Of a DNA stretch of 35,703 nucleotides, positions 6,958 through 15,731 are shown one piece after another. Positions within the stretch are counted from its first letter, which is position 1. Each line of letters starts with the position of its first letter. Below the pieces are notes generated by a model. That model was not told the DNA's origin. It saw only the letters and a list, made by a program, of their open reading frames with translations, and ran no database searches. A program made the translations under genes and the position numbers. This DNA comes from Desulfobulbus sp. (lineage in GTDB: Bacteria; Desulfobacterota; Desulfobulbia; Desulfobulbales; Desulfobulbaceae): positions 1 through 35,703 of the forward strand of contig JAQUEZ010000053.1 of assembly GCA_028684915.1 (NCBI GenBank), written 5' to 3'.

Positions 6958-9213
6958 TCACTTATCATCTATTTTACCCGTATACCACGTCTCTTGGTCT
7001 TCACCGACAATCAACATTAAGGCCGGTAGTCCTTCGAACTCTAGTGCAACGGCCAAGTGCGCTAATAGAACCATATCGTAACTGCTGGGCTTGGAAGAGC
7101 AATGTCGTGGATGACTATGCCATTCTCCAACATACCCGACAATATTAGCAGTCCGTTCTCCTGCGTTTTTAACAGCATCCTCTAATCCTTGGATGCCACG
7201 GATGAAACTGGTTGCGTCGGCGTGACTATCTGGCGGGGCAGCTAGCGCATCCACAATGAACACCTTATGCTGGACCAGGTCAAAGTATCCTAGTAATACG
7301 CCCCCAGTCTCGTTAGGCAGATTTTTTTCACGCTGTGAACGGATTTTACCTTGAATTTCTTCATCCCAGACAATTTGAAGACCACCAAGTTTAGAGACCT
7401 TTGTCGCTACAGCTTTGTAACTATTATCCGTAATCGAACCGGTATCAGGGTCGTAGTGCCAAATATGCAGGAATGCTTCAGATGCGGTTGAGCGTATGCG
7501 TACCATTCTGGCAAGATTCGCACCGTGGACGGCAAGGATTTCATTTTGGATAACTGCAGAAATATCACGGCAGCCGGCCCCTGCCCACAGATGTCCCTGA
7601 TGGTTGATGAGATGTTGCCTGCCCCAAGGTTGGGATATTACATGCCGATAATACTGAGATTCTATGGAGTCTAGTCGAATTGCCCGCCTCACATCCTCCA
7701 TGAGCATCACAGCTCCATACCCCGATGGTGTTACGAAGACTGATAGTGCCCGCTTAACACTATCACGGGCGGCTAGTGCTCTTGGAAAGTCGAGGGTTGT
7801 TGTTGCATCGATTACTATATCCGACAAATCCAGTGAATTTCTGACCTCTGCACTCTCCAGGTTAGTGGCATCTTCCGAAATGGCTGTTGTATTAGACGGT
7901 TGTTGAGGCATTAAATTGTCAGCTAAATTTTTTACCGCATCGACCTTTGGAAATCCGACATGACACTCCAATGAACTATGACGTGCCATATTATGCGGTT
8001 TGACAAGGTCTGAATCGACAATCGTCCATTTCCCCCATCCTGCGCGCATCCACAAATTGAACATTTCACTTCCGAGAGCACCGACTCCAGCGAGTGTACC
8101 TGTTGGCCCCTTATCCTCGATGCCGCAAGCCTGCCGAGCGAGTTCCGGCGTAAAAGCTGGTGTAATTTCAAGAGGATTAATCTCAAAATTTCGCCAGTCC
8201 TGGCGCTCTGGATTCTCGACACCAATTAGGTTCACCGCCAAATATACATTATCTACTTTCTCAAGAGCGCCACTCGCTACTCCGAGATCTGCAATGTTGT
8301 TCTGGACTATAAAACCTTTCACCACTGTACGCTCAATAGGCCCATTCATTTCTCGAAGCAGAGGGACACTTAGAATGAGCAAGGTGTTCGATGCTTGTGG
8401 TTTTACAACGAACCCGTTTTGACTGAGATCACGAATCGCGTTGAAAAGTGGTCGGGCGAATGAGGCTCCTCGATTTTCAAGTTGATCGTAAAGTCCGCCA
8501 AGAGTATGCGGAAAGTGTTCGATAGGTCCGTGTACTATTGGCGTCAGTGATAATGCGATGCAAGGTAGTTCTAGAGTTCCAGTGGTTGTACCCAGAGGAC
8601 TCATTGTCCCCATCAAGGTTAATTTATTTGAATCTTTTCCACGTCCCTCTGCGACAAGTTTGTAGTCTTTGCGGGTGACTTTGTCTTCGAAATCGTAAGG
8701 AAGAATAAGTTCGATGGGACTTTGAAAATAGAGTTGTTCAAGCTGTTGCTCAGCCCGGTGGAGAGTGCCGCTTGCGGTTTCAGCCAGCCACCACATTATT
8801 CGGTTTAGGTGTTTCTGTGGCGTCCAAGTTGCGCGAACAGCGATCCAAGGTTCAAAATAAAGACAGAGACTCGGGGGTTCTCCTTTTGGCACATGGTTTT
8901 GGTGAAGTGTAGCTGGAAAATCGATGCGTAACGCACGAACTTCGGGGATGCGATCGGCCTCGCTATGGAAAAGCAAGCCTAGTCTTTCGCGATACTCGAT
9001 GCCAACATGATTTTTTGTCGGTACTTCATCGTTTTCGCAGTCAACAACCAGGATCTCTGCATAATTCTCGCCGTAGTGTTGCCGTCTCGCCTCAACGATG
9101 GCAAATTTTTGGTGGCGTATAATTATGTTCCAGGTTTCTTTTGCCCAAGGCACAGTTAAACAATCTGGAAGCGAGCCCTCGATAATTTCACCGAATGAAT
9201 AATATGTCTCCAA
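6958..9213 (-). CDS. E2-E1-JAB triple-fusion ubiquitin-like conjugation protein
   Basis: The 751-residue protein combines three domains. Residues about 1-170 look like an E2 (UBC-like) domain, with the candidate active Cys at 117 in 'PPSLCLYFEPW' followed by 'W.P..HL' and 'WWLAETASGTLH'. Residues about 360-560 form a ThiF/E1 adenylation domain: GVGALG near 376, VDSDLVKPHNMARH near 399, and a candidate E1 Cys near 548 in 'AGAGCRD'. The C-terminus is a JAB/JAMM deconjugase with Glu near 635 (NETGGVLLG) and HSHP...PSSYD near 699-713. Bacterial E1-E2 (Cap2) and JAB (Cap3) act in type II CBASS and Bil-type systems; here all are in one chain. No ubiquitin-like gene or cyclase is visible nearby. It lies four bases after the MBL gene. 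Confidence 0.88.
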   Translation of the reverse strand: METYYSFGEIIEGSLPDCLTVPWAKETWNIIIRHQKFAIVEARRQHYGENYAEILVVDCENDEVPTKNHVGIEYRERLGLLFHSEADRIPEVRALRIDFPATLHQNHVPKGEPPSLCLYFEPWIAVRATWTPQKHLNRIMWWLAETASGTLHRAEQQLEQLYFQSPIELILPYDFEDKVTRKDYKLVAEGRGKDSNKLTLMGTMSPLGTTTGTLELPCIALSLTPIVHGPIEHFPHTLGGLYDQLENRGASFARPLFNAIRDLSQNGFVVKPQASNTLLILSVPLLREMNGPIERTVVKGFIVQNNIADLGVASGALEKVDNVYLAVNLIGVENPERQDWRNFEINPLEITPAFTPELARQACGIEDKGPTGTLAGVGALGSEMFNLWMRAGWGKWTIVDSDLVKPHNMARHSSLECHVGFPKVDAVKNLADNLMPQQPSNTTAISEDATNLESAEVRNSLDLSDIVIDATTTLDFPRALAARDSVKRALSVFVTPSGYGAVMLMEDVRRAIRLDSIESQYYRHVISQPWGRQHLINHQGHLWAGAGCRDISAVIQNEILAVHGANLARMVRIRSTASEAFLHIWHYDPDTGSITDNSYKAVATKVSKLGGLQIVWDEEIQGKIRSQREKNLPNETGGVLLGYFDLVQHKVFIVDALAAPPDSHADATSFIRGIQGLEDAVKNAGERTANIVGYVGEWHSHPRHCSSKPSSYDMVLLAHLAVALEFEGLPALMLIVGEDQETWYTGKIDDK

Positions 9214-9216
9214 TGT

Positions 9217-10350
9217 TCAACCTGCTCGCGGTGGTACTGACGCTATTATAGATGCTGCGCCAACCATTTTCGTGGAAGCCAATTTTCCGCCGTTTTTCGA
9301 GATTTCGAATACGATTGGCTGTGGCTTAGACTCAGAGGGCTCTTCCATTGTGACTAAAAAACGTCGTCCTTTGATCTTCTGGAGATAATTGACATAAGTA
9401 TTCTTGGCCTGAATATGTGGTGGTTGTTGTTGTTCATAAGCAGCTTTGTCAATGCCAATTAGATTGCTGGAACTAACGATATATGCATCCTTCTGCCCAT
9501 GGAGCAATAATTCAGCTACGCGATCGACCGGGGTCGTCTCTCTGTCGCCCTTGTCTGGCCCAAGCGCAAGATAACTACAATGATGTGGGATGTTGAATAG
9601 ATCCCAGTCGAGGCGATCATCGTTGCCGTGATAAGTGGTTATATCGACGATATCCGCAAGAACCTCATGTTCCGAATCTCCCGTTGCGAAATAATTGAAG
9701 CGAGTACCCAATACCTCAAAACGCACTTGAAAAATAAGTGCCGCTTCGTTGCGCATGATGTCGTTCCCATCTATGTGTTTTATGAATGGGGAATGGCAGA
9801 AGAATTCGACTCCATCAACGTTGAGGCTGAAATTAGGGACTAGCTGTCCAGCATCTGTAATCAGGCTGCGGCGATCGTCGACGTGCAAATCGTTATCCTC
9901 AAGCCATTGCTTGAGCTTTTCTGGCTTGGAAAAAACTCGAATACCTTTGCCTTGCTTGAGACGATAACGGGCTTCCTGGCGCCAGAAAATGAATTCATCG
10001 CTTTGTTCATCGTTTGTCGCTGTTTCGAGAATCATTGCTGCTGGTACCCAGAGCTCTTTGATCTTAATGCGTCCATCACCTTGATACTTGGCGGCATGTA
10101 AAAGCTCAAAAAACTCAGTACTGTTACAGATATGATCACTGTCACCATGAGTAAAAGCAACGACATCAAAATAATCGCGCTGTTCCTTGTCCAACTCATC
10201 CTTCAGGTGCTTTTTGAGGTTAAAATCCTTTGAACCATCTGCTTCACTCTTTTTTTGGTGCCGAAAATCAAACAACAACCGCTTCCCGTTTTCGAGGATG
10301 ATCTGGCTGGTGTCGCCGTTGCCTACTGGGTAAAAAATGATTTTATGCAC
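9217..10350 (-). CDS. Metallo-beta-lactamase-fold protein partnered with E2-E1-JAB
   Basis: I prefer the GTG at 10350 (377 residues, starting HKIIFYPVGNGD after the initiator) because GGAGAA lies eight bases upstream. A TTG at 10380 would add ten residues without a ribosome site. The metal loop 'THGDSDH' near residue 72 keeps the His-X-Asp-X-Asp-His pattern, an Asp follows in 'FATGDSEHE', and the later His pair is in 'NIPHHCSY', so the two-metal centre looks intact. The layout fits ComEC/RNase J-like soluble MBL proteins; the substrate could be nucleic acid or a nucleotide. MBL genes beside E2-E1-JAB fusions have been noted in surveys of prokaryotic ubiquitin-like systems. Its stop and the next gene's start are four bases apart, so translation is probably coupled. 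Confidence 0.85.
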   Translation of the reverse strand: MHKIIFYPVGNGDTSQIILENGKRLLFDFRHQKKSEADGSKDFNLKKHLKDELDKEQRDYFDVVAFTHGDSDHICNSTEFFELLHAAKYQGDGRIKIKELWVPAAMILETATNDEQSDEFIFWRQEARYRLKQGKGIRVFSKPEKLKQWLEDNDLHVDDRRSLITDAGQLVPNFSLNVDGVEFFCHSPFIKHIDGNDIMRNEAALIFQVRFEVLGTRFNYFATGDSEHEVLADIVDITTYHGNDDRLDWDLFNIPHHCSYLALGPDKGDRETTPVDRVAELLLHGQKDAYIVSSSNLIGIDKAAYEQQQPPHIQAKNTYVNYLQKIKGRRFLVTMEEPSESKPQPIVFEISKNGGKLASTKMVGAASIIASVPPRAG

Positions 10351-10420
10351 TAATTTTTCTCCGCTACCTGTTACCGTCAATCTCGTTCACTGAACCAGAT
10401 GAACGAGCGCTCAAAAAAAA

Positions 10421-10975
10421 CTACCCTATTCGGTAGTATGAAAATTCTACTCCACCAGACTCAGCAATATCTTCTCGGCGAAGCAGGAATCCCTGCTCCC
10501 AGAGTTGCTTGAATTTGGTACTTGCGTTGGCAATCGACATCGCCGGTATGGATGCTGCAAATTCAGCTGCTTTAACGCTCTCTCTCGTAATCGCGAACTC
10601 AAATGCACTCAATGCACCCCGACTTGGCCCGATTCCAATTGGTCGTCCTTTATTGCCCTGCCAAAGCATGATTGGTTGTTTTTTGCGCGAGGCTGCTGCC
10701 TCCCAGTTTTCGAGCATATCCTGGTCGGTAAGATCGACAAAACAGAAACCTTTTTGCCCCCGATAACGGCGTGCAAGCTCCACAATTGTTTCGGAAGCGA
10801 AAGATATGTCGACACGTTTTGTTCCTTCAAGCGAAACCATGAAGATCATGAATCCCGGATGATCCTCAACAAAATCAATCAATTTCTGATAGACTTTGCG
10901 ACCATGATCACGACCCCATCCCTCCGGGGTTTCCATAAATTCGCACAGCTTTAAGGTTAGGGTATTCTGATTCAT
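10421..10975 (-). CDS. STAS-like (DUF4325-type) protein with C-terminal winged-helix-like region
   Basis: I prefer the ATG at 10975 (184 residues, MNQNTLTLKLCEFM). The ATG at 11023 lies inside the GHKL gene. Residues about 10-100 resemble the STAS-like DUF4325 fold ('VDISFASETIVELARRYRG', then 'GFCFVDLTDQDMLENW'). The C-terminal 60 residues look like a small helix-turn-helix ('SIANASTKFKQLWEQGFLLRRED'). STAS proteins are the partners of GHKL kinases in partner-switching regulation, and a GHKL ATPase gene lies directly upstream, overlapping or 22 bases away depending on the start. A regulatory pair controlling the downstream MBL and E2-E1-JAB genes is a reasonable inference. No classical phosphoacceptor motif is evident. 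Confidence 0.75.
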   Translation of the reverse strand: MNQNTLTLKLCEFMETPEGWGRDHGRKVYQKLIDFVEDHPGFMIFMVSLEGTKRVDISFASETIVELARRYRGQKGFCFVDLTDQDMLENWEAAASRKKQPIMLWQGNKGRPIGIGPSRGALSAFEFAITRESVKAAEFAASIPAMSIANASTKFKQLWEQGFLLRREDIAESGGVEFSYYRIG

Positions 10976-10997
10976 TGAATCCACTAAACCAGAATTA

Positions 10998-11918
10998 TCA
11001 TTTCTGGTCAAGATGGAAATCAAAAATAATATGGGTTCCCCAAATCAAAGGCAAATTTTCCGAACAGTATGCTTTGTTGTTTGGCTGGTATGTCCCTTGA
11101 GCAGGGACAAGAAGAGAGCGCACTTTTGGCAAGCGCACCTCTAAATTAGCGTTGAATTTAATAGCTTTTTGAGCACTACCTCTTAAACCACATCCTCTAT
11201 CTCCACCATGCCGTGATATTCCTTGTCGAAATATTTCGACAAGAAGTTGGAGGTCTGAAAGGCCGACCAAGTTGGGATATTCAGCATGGAGAGACGGCCT
11301 GAGGGTTTCCATTATCCCAAGTCCGCTATCAGAAACAACTACCTTGAGACTATTACCATTACGATAGAGTTGTGAAGCAGCATAACCATCAAGAGGAGTT
11401 TGGCTGTGGGAAAAGATATTATCAATTAACTCAGCAAAAATTGTCCAGGCTGCCCCTTCCAACTCATTGGCATCTGTTCGTCCAGAGCATGATTCCATCA
11501 AGGTATCTGTCAAACGAGAAGGTAGACTTTGATCTCTATGACTTTTGTTAATTGCCTCAATTTCAACAAGATTTCGATTTGTTCTCCCATAAACAAAAGC
11601 ACCAGATAAAATGGGCCGATCCGGGAGTACAGTAATCCCTGGAGCTAGATGATCAAAAAATCCCATTCTATTCAAATATCCCATTGCGCCAGATTCACCT
11701 TCCGAAAAATCCAACACTACATTTTTGCAACAGTGATCGAGTTGATTTGCAAGTGAAAGAAGGCGAACCGCCGTTCCTATCATAACTTTGCAGTTAAATG
11801 GAAAGGAAAATACTATTTTTGCGGATGTTGTTTCATGAGGATAATCGTTGGACGAGAGAGCCTCTTCAAAACGATTTTCGTCAATCCAGGTTGCAGGGAA
11901 TTTGATCTCCGTCATCAA
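10998..11918 (-). CDS. GHKL-type ATPase (histidine-kinase-like)
   Basis: The 306-residue protein has the Bergerat-fold motifs: N box 'AELIDNIFSHS' (Glu 163, Asn 167), G1 'SDSGLGI' (196-202) and a G2-like 'GDRGCGLRG' (239-247). The N-terminal 100 residues have a STAS-like look ('NVVLDFSEGESGAMGYLNRMGF'). No dimerisation helix with phospho-His and no membrane segment are seen, so it resembles anti-sigma-type or MORC/HSP90-like GHKL proteins more than a sensor kinase. The ATG at 11918 was kept; a second Met follows at once. It opens the four-gene run GHKL, STAS-like, MBL, E2-E1-JAB, 45 bases after the methyltransferase gene, all minus strand. Confidence 0.8.
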   Translation of the reverse strand: MMTEIKFPATWIDENRFEEALSSNDYPHETTSAKIVFSFPFNCKVMIGTAVRLLSLANQLDHCCKNVVLDFSEGESGAMGYLNRMGFFDHLAPGITVLPDRPILSGAFVYGRTNRNLVEIEAINKSHRDQSLPSRLTDTLMESCSGRTDANELEGAAWTIFAELIDNIFSHSQTPLDGYAASQLYRNGNSLKVVVSDSGLGIMETLRPSLHAEYPNLVGLSDLQLLVEIFRQGISRHGGDRGCGLRGSAQKAIKFNANLEVRLPKVRSLLVPAQGTYQPNNKAYCSENLPLIWGTHIIFDFHLDQK

Positions 11919-11963
11919 TCACGCCTCATTCGTTATCAACTGATTGAAAGAATCTAGAACAGA

Positions 11964-14900
11964 TTAAAACAAGCTCCCTTGGCGTTCGTCTTTTTTGGCT
12001 TTGCGGGTTCTTTTGGTTGTGGTTTTGGGTGGTTTGGTGGTGGCCTGCTCGGAGGCGCGCTGGTGGTTAAGGGCCAGTAGGCGTTTGAGGATCTCTTTGC
12101 GGGCTGTGGGGCTGATGGTGTAGCGGACACGGTCGTTTTCCGCCAGGGTTTCCATTTCGTGGAAATCGTGATCGAGGTCAAGGTCGGACCAGCCGTAGGC
12201 GTCGCGGATGGCGTTGTCCAGTTGGCGGTGCAGGTTGCGCAGTTCGAGGATGGACTGGTAGCCGGCTTCGGCCTCTTCTGAGGATTTTTTGCTGACCTTG
12301 GCGACGTGTTCGGGGGTGAGGTCGCGGCGGTGGAAGTGATTGTAGATGTCGGTGAGGCCGAGCCAGAGCTGGAGCATGAGGCGGCGGCGATGTTCGTGGT
12401 AGTGCTCGCCGATTTCAGCCAAGCTTGGAAGGCAATTTAGCCAGAGTTCCTGTGGAAAAGGGAAGGTGTCGAAACACAGGGAAGGGGAATAGTTTAACCT
12501 TGTTTCCAGTGCTCCACTGTATTTTCGCGCCCAAACTTCGTGCAGAGTCGATTGGACCACCGTATAGAGATCCCAACGATCAGTAGCGAAAACATATAAT
12601 CTGTGTGTAAAGACAATATTGGTTGGAACGGATGAAAAATTTAAATATTTTGTAACAACAGCTGCGACAAAACAACGATCTATTCCGCGAATACCGTTAT
12701 ATAATCCCGTGGAACGTTCGGCGTATTGCCACCATCGCTCACGCCGAGCTGCGCGGTTAACCTTCTCTCTCTCGGGCTTTACGAGTTGTTCAATCCTCTC
12801 GAAAGCTTCCCCATACACCTGAGCTTTATCCAAGGGCCAATCAAAGAAGTTTATAATTTTCCGCCCTGGTGCCTGGTCTGGCTGGTTGTTGATCTCATGT
12901 CCATTGGTAACCGGAAAGATGACTTCGGCCAAGTGCGGATTGTTTGACTTCATGGCATCTGCTTCTTGGTGAGAGAGGAGAAATCCCTCGCCCAAAAAAA
13001 TCGAACCCTGAAAAAGACGATTTCTATTTTCTGGAAGCGCTTTTGGTTCACTCAAGTCATGACAATCTTCAAATAAGGTGCTTATAATCGATACATATTT
13101 TCCATCCAGCATTCGTTTCCCAAGCCAAACGCCTTTGTGGAGGGCAACCAGTGCGACCACCAGGTTTGCCCTGCCCGGCCATTTGATGCCGCGTACCGCC
13201 ATGTTGATCATTCCGCCCTGTTTGATCACTTGTTCTAGTCCGTCCTTCCTTATGTCTCCATCCTTGATTGAATTTGTAGTAATGAAAGCGGTGAACCCTT
13301 CGGGACGCAGCAAAGAAAATATTCTCCGGACAAAATAGACGACCAAGTCGGAAAGCCCGGTTGGGGCATACTGCCATTTCACATATCCACAAAGGGCATG
13401 TCCATAAGTGCCGCTGAGCTTTTGCCCTCCCAAATATGGAGGGTTCCCTAAAATGCAGTCAAAGCCTCCCAGTTCGATTATCTCGGGAAACTCCAAGAAC
13501 CAGTGAAAAAAACATTTATCGAAACTTCGAGCCCAAGCAGCGGCTGTAGTCTGCCCCTGTGGTTGGCGCTCTCCTGTCAAATAGCTTCGATACTCGGCAT
13601 CGGTGACGAACTTCTGCACATTCTCCGGAGTCTTCTCCTGATAGAATTGGGCAATGGGAATGGCGGCAATCTGCTGAATGTGCAGGGTCTCTTTTTCCTT
13701 GGCAAAGCGCTGGTACCGGTGTTTTTTGGCTTCGATCTCCTCGGGGGTTTGCTCCGGGAGTGCGGAGAGTTCCCGCCAACCACGCAGAATATCGTCCAGT
13801 TGCCTTTTGATTTGCGGTGAGTAGTCCTCGACACGAGTCTGACCGCTCTTATGCTCCAGTCGTTCAGCCTTGTTGCGTTTCCTCAGGATGGCAGCGGTTT
13901 CCTTGTCGTCACCCGGCAGCGTCACAAAAGCCTCATCCGGCACCCCACGCTCCAGTTCCTCTCGCCGGGCAAAGCCGACAATGGCGTTGCCGCATTTGAT
14001 GTGGTGATCGAGAAAGTTGAGGGGCTCGCCGGGATTATGGGCCTCCAGCCAGAGGGCAACTTTGCAGAGCTCGACGGCCAGGGGATTGAGGTCCACACCG
14101 TAAATGCAGTGGCGGATGACGGCGCGGACAGCGGAACGAAAGGCTGAAGGGGATGGCTGTTCCTCGCCAGTGCGGACATAGGCCAGTTCTGTGGCGATGC
14201 GCCGGGCGGCGGCAAGAAGAATATGACCGGATCCGCAGGATATGTCGGCCACGCGCAGCGAGAGCAGGGCCTGCTCCGGATTGTCTGCCTGGAGCTTTTC
14301 GGCGATCAAATAGTCAAGCGAATGTTTGATCAGCGGCTGGACCAGGTCGTCCGGGGTGTAGTGGGAACCTGTGGCGGCGCGGACATCGCCTTGGGCAAAG
14401 ATGAATTCGATCCGTCCATCCGTGAATATGAAGACAGGTTGGTATTCCAGTAAGCCCTCGTAGACAGAACCGAACTCCTCGACATTGAGGGCAGCATAGT
14501 TGACACGGATGAGCTGGCTGCTGTCCGGATGTTGATAGAGGCCAAGCGAGCGCAGACAGCCGAGGAGAACATCGTTGCCCAGCGTACAGGTGGCCAGGGG
14601 GCCGATGGCGTTAGGATCGAACAAGTCACCTGCCAGAGGAGCGAGTCCCATTTTCCGGCCAGGACCGCCGGACTCAAAGAGACGGAAGGTGGTCAACAGA
14701 GCCAACCAGAGATCCCGATGCCGGGGATCGGCCAGGTGCTGTTTTTCGGAGAGACGCCGCAGACGCTGCAGGCTGTAGAAGCGAAAGTACATCTCGCGGT
14801 GAGCGCTCTCGGCATCGGTCGGGAAAACCAGGCCCCGCTCCTCGATAACGAGAAGAAAGAGCAGCCGGTAGATCAGACGGAGCAGGTGCTGGTAGTACCT

Positions 14901-15731
14901 TTCCGGGGTGAGCTGTCCCGATTGGATTTGTTCGTGCAGATCATGGTTGCCCTGTTGGCTGAGGAAGCCGTTGGCAAAGGCCAGGATCGCTTGTTCCACC
15001 GCCTTGCTCAGGCCTTCTCGGATGCGGGCGCCGGAATCAAGGGAATCCTGGTGGTAGCGCTCCAGCCAGCAAGCGGAGGAATCCTCGACGCTCTGGGGCA
15101 GGCGGCTGGCGTGCAGCAAACGGTAGAGAACGGCGAAATCGGCAAAAAGGCCGTCGGAGAAGATGCGATCGAGATCGAATTCAAGATAGGTGAGCTTGAT
15201 CAACCGGGAGCTGTCGCGCAGGAGGCGGAGGACAAGGCCATTGGTAACTAGGCCGTAAAGTTCGTCCTTGAGGTTGAGATATTCCTGAACCATGGCATGG
15301 GCAGACATCCGCGGGCCGCCGGTCTTTTCCGGTTTGCGGTCGAGCCCGGCCGTTTCGCGGCAGCCGATGATATGGATGGGGGTGTTGCCCCGGTTAGTGG
15401 TCCGATGGGAAACGGGATAGAGCTTGTCGTTGATGGTGACGCCGCGTGCCTGATATTCCAACTGATGACCAAGGAGGCCGAGCAATGGGACAACCCAGTT
15501 ATTGCGGGTTTCACTGGTGGCCGGAGAGTCAGGCTTGAGGGGTTCGAGCTTACGCTGGAAGATGCGCCAGTAATCCTGGGCATCGGCCCAAGCCCGGGCA
15601 ATCTCATCCTTGACCTTGGTGCTGCCGTCCAGGCCAAAATCGACGGGGCGCTGGCCGGCGATATCCTCCAGCCGGTCGAGAATGTCCGGAGAAAAAATTG
15701 CGCCTTCGATGCGGATGGAGGGATAATTCAT
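11964..15731 (-). CDS. Eco57I/PglX-like adenine-specific DNA methyltransferase
   Basis: The 1255-residue protein contains SAM-binding motif I 'VADISCGSGHILLAA' near residue 495 and catalytic motif IV 'NPPYLGG' near 762, which define a gamma-class N6-adenine methyltransferase as in Eco57I, BREX PglX and DISARM DrmMI. The N-terminal 450 residues are helical and could hold a degenerate nuclease or scaffold; I cannot see a clear PD-(D/E)XK. Residues about 765-1095 should hold the target-recognition region. The C-terminus is basic (KTTTKRTRKAKK). It overlaps the upstream Schlafen-like gene by ATGA (15728-15731). DNA from about 12440 to 13450 is visibly AT-richer than its flanks, which suggests exchange of the recognition domain. 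Confidence 0.88.
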   Translation of the reverse strand: MNYPSIRIEGAIFSPDILDRLEDIAGQRPVDFGLDGSTKVKDEIARAWADAQDYWRIFQRKLEPLKPDSPATSETRNNWVVPLLGLLGHQLEYQARGVTINDKLYPVSHRTTNRGNTPIHIIGCRETAGLDRKPEKTGGPRMSAHAMVQEYLNLKDELYGLVTNGLVLRLLRDSSRLIKLTYLEFDLDRIFSDGLFADFAVLYRLLHASRLPQSVEDSSACWLERYHQDSLDSGARIREGLSKAVEQAILAFANGFLSQQGNHDLHEQIQSGQLTPERYYQHLLRLIYRLLFLLVIEERGLVFPTDAESAHREMYFRFYSLQRLRRLSEKQHLADPRHRDLWLALLTTFRLFESGGPGRKMGLAPLAGDLFDPNAIGPLATCTLGNDVLLGCLRSLGLYQHPDSSQLIRVNYAALNVEEFGSVYEGLLEYQPVFIFTDGRIEFIFAQGDVRAATGSHYTPDDLVQPLIKHSLDYLIAEKLQADNPEQALLSLRVADISCGSGHILLAAARRIATELAYVRTGEEQPSPSAFRSAVRAVIRHCIYGVDLNPLAVELCKVALWLEAHNPGEPLNFLDHHIKCGNAIVGFARREELERGVPDEAFVTLPGDDKETAAILRKRNKAERLEHKSGQTRVEDYSPQIKRQLDDILRGWRELSALPEQTPEEIEAKKHRYQRFAKEKETLHIQQIAAIPIAQFYQEKTPENVQKFVTDAEYRSYLTGERQPQGQTTAAAWARSFDKCFFHWFLEFPEIIELGGFDCILGNPPYLGGQKLSGTYGHALCGYVKWQYAPTGLSDLVVYFVRRIFSLLRPEGFTAFITTNSIKDGDIRKDGLEQVIKQGGMINMAVRGIKWPGRANLVVALVALHKGVWLGKRMLDGKYVSIISTLFEDCHDLSEPKALPENRNRLFQGSIFLGEGFLLSHQEADAMKSNNPHLAEVIFPVTNGHEINNQPDQAPGRKIINFFDWPLDKAQVYGEAFERIEQLVKPEREKVNRAARRERWWQYAERSTGLYNGIRGIDRCFVAAVVTKYLNFSSVPTNIVFTHRLYVFATDRWDLYTVVQSTLHEVWARKYSGALETRLNYSPSLCFDTFPFPQELWLNCLPSLAEIGEHYHEHRRRLMLQLWLGLTDIYNHFHRRDLTPEHVAKVSKKSSEEAEAGYQSILELRNLHRQLDNAIRDAYGWSDLDLDHDFHEMETLAENDRVRYTISPTARKEILKRLLALNHQRASEQATTKPPKTTTKRTRKAKKDERQGSLF

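Noticed and set aside
6958..11918. Type II CBASS
   Set aside because: E1, E2 and JAB domains are present but in one fused chain, and there is no cyclic-nucleotide synthase and no typical CBASS effector in the window.
14529..15251. 240-codon plus-strand frame inside the methyltransferase gene
   Set aside because: It is antisense to conserved methyltransferase N-terminal coding sequence and has no ribosome site.
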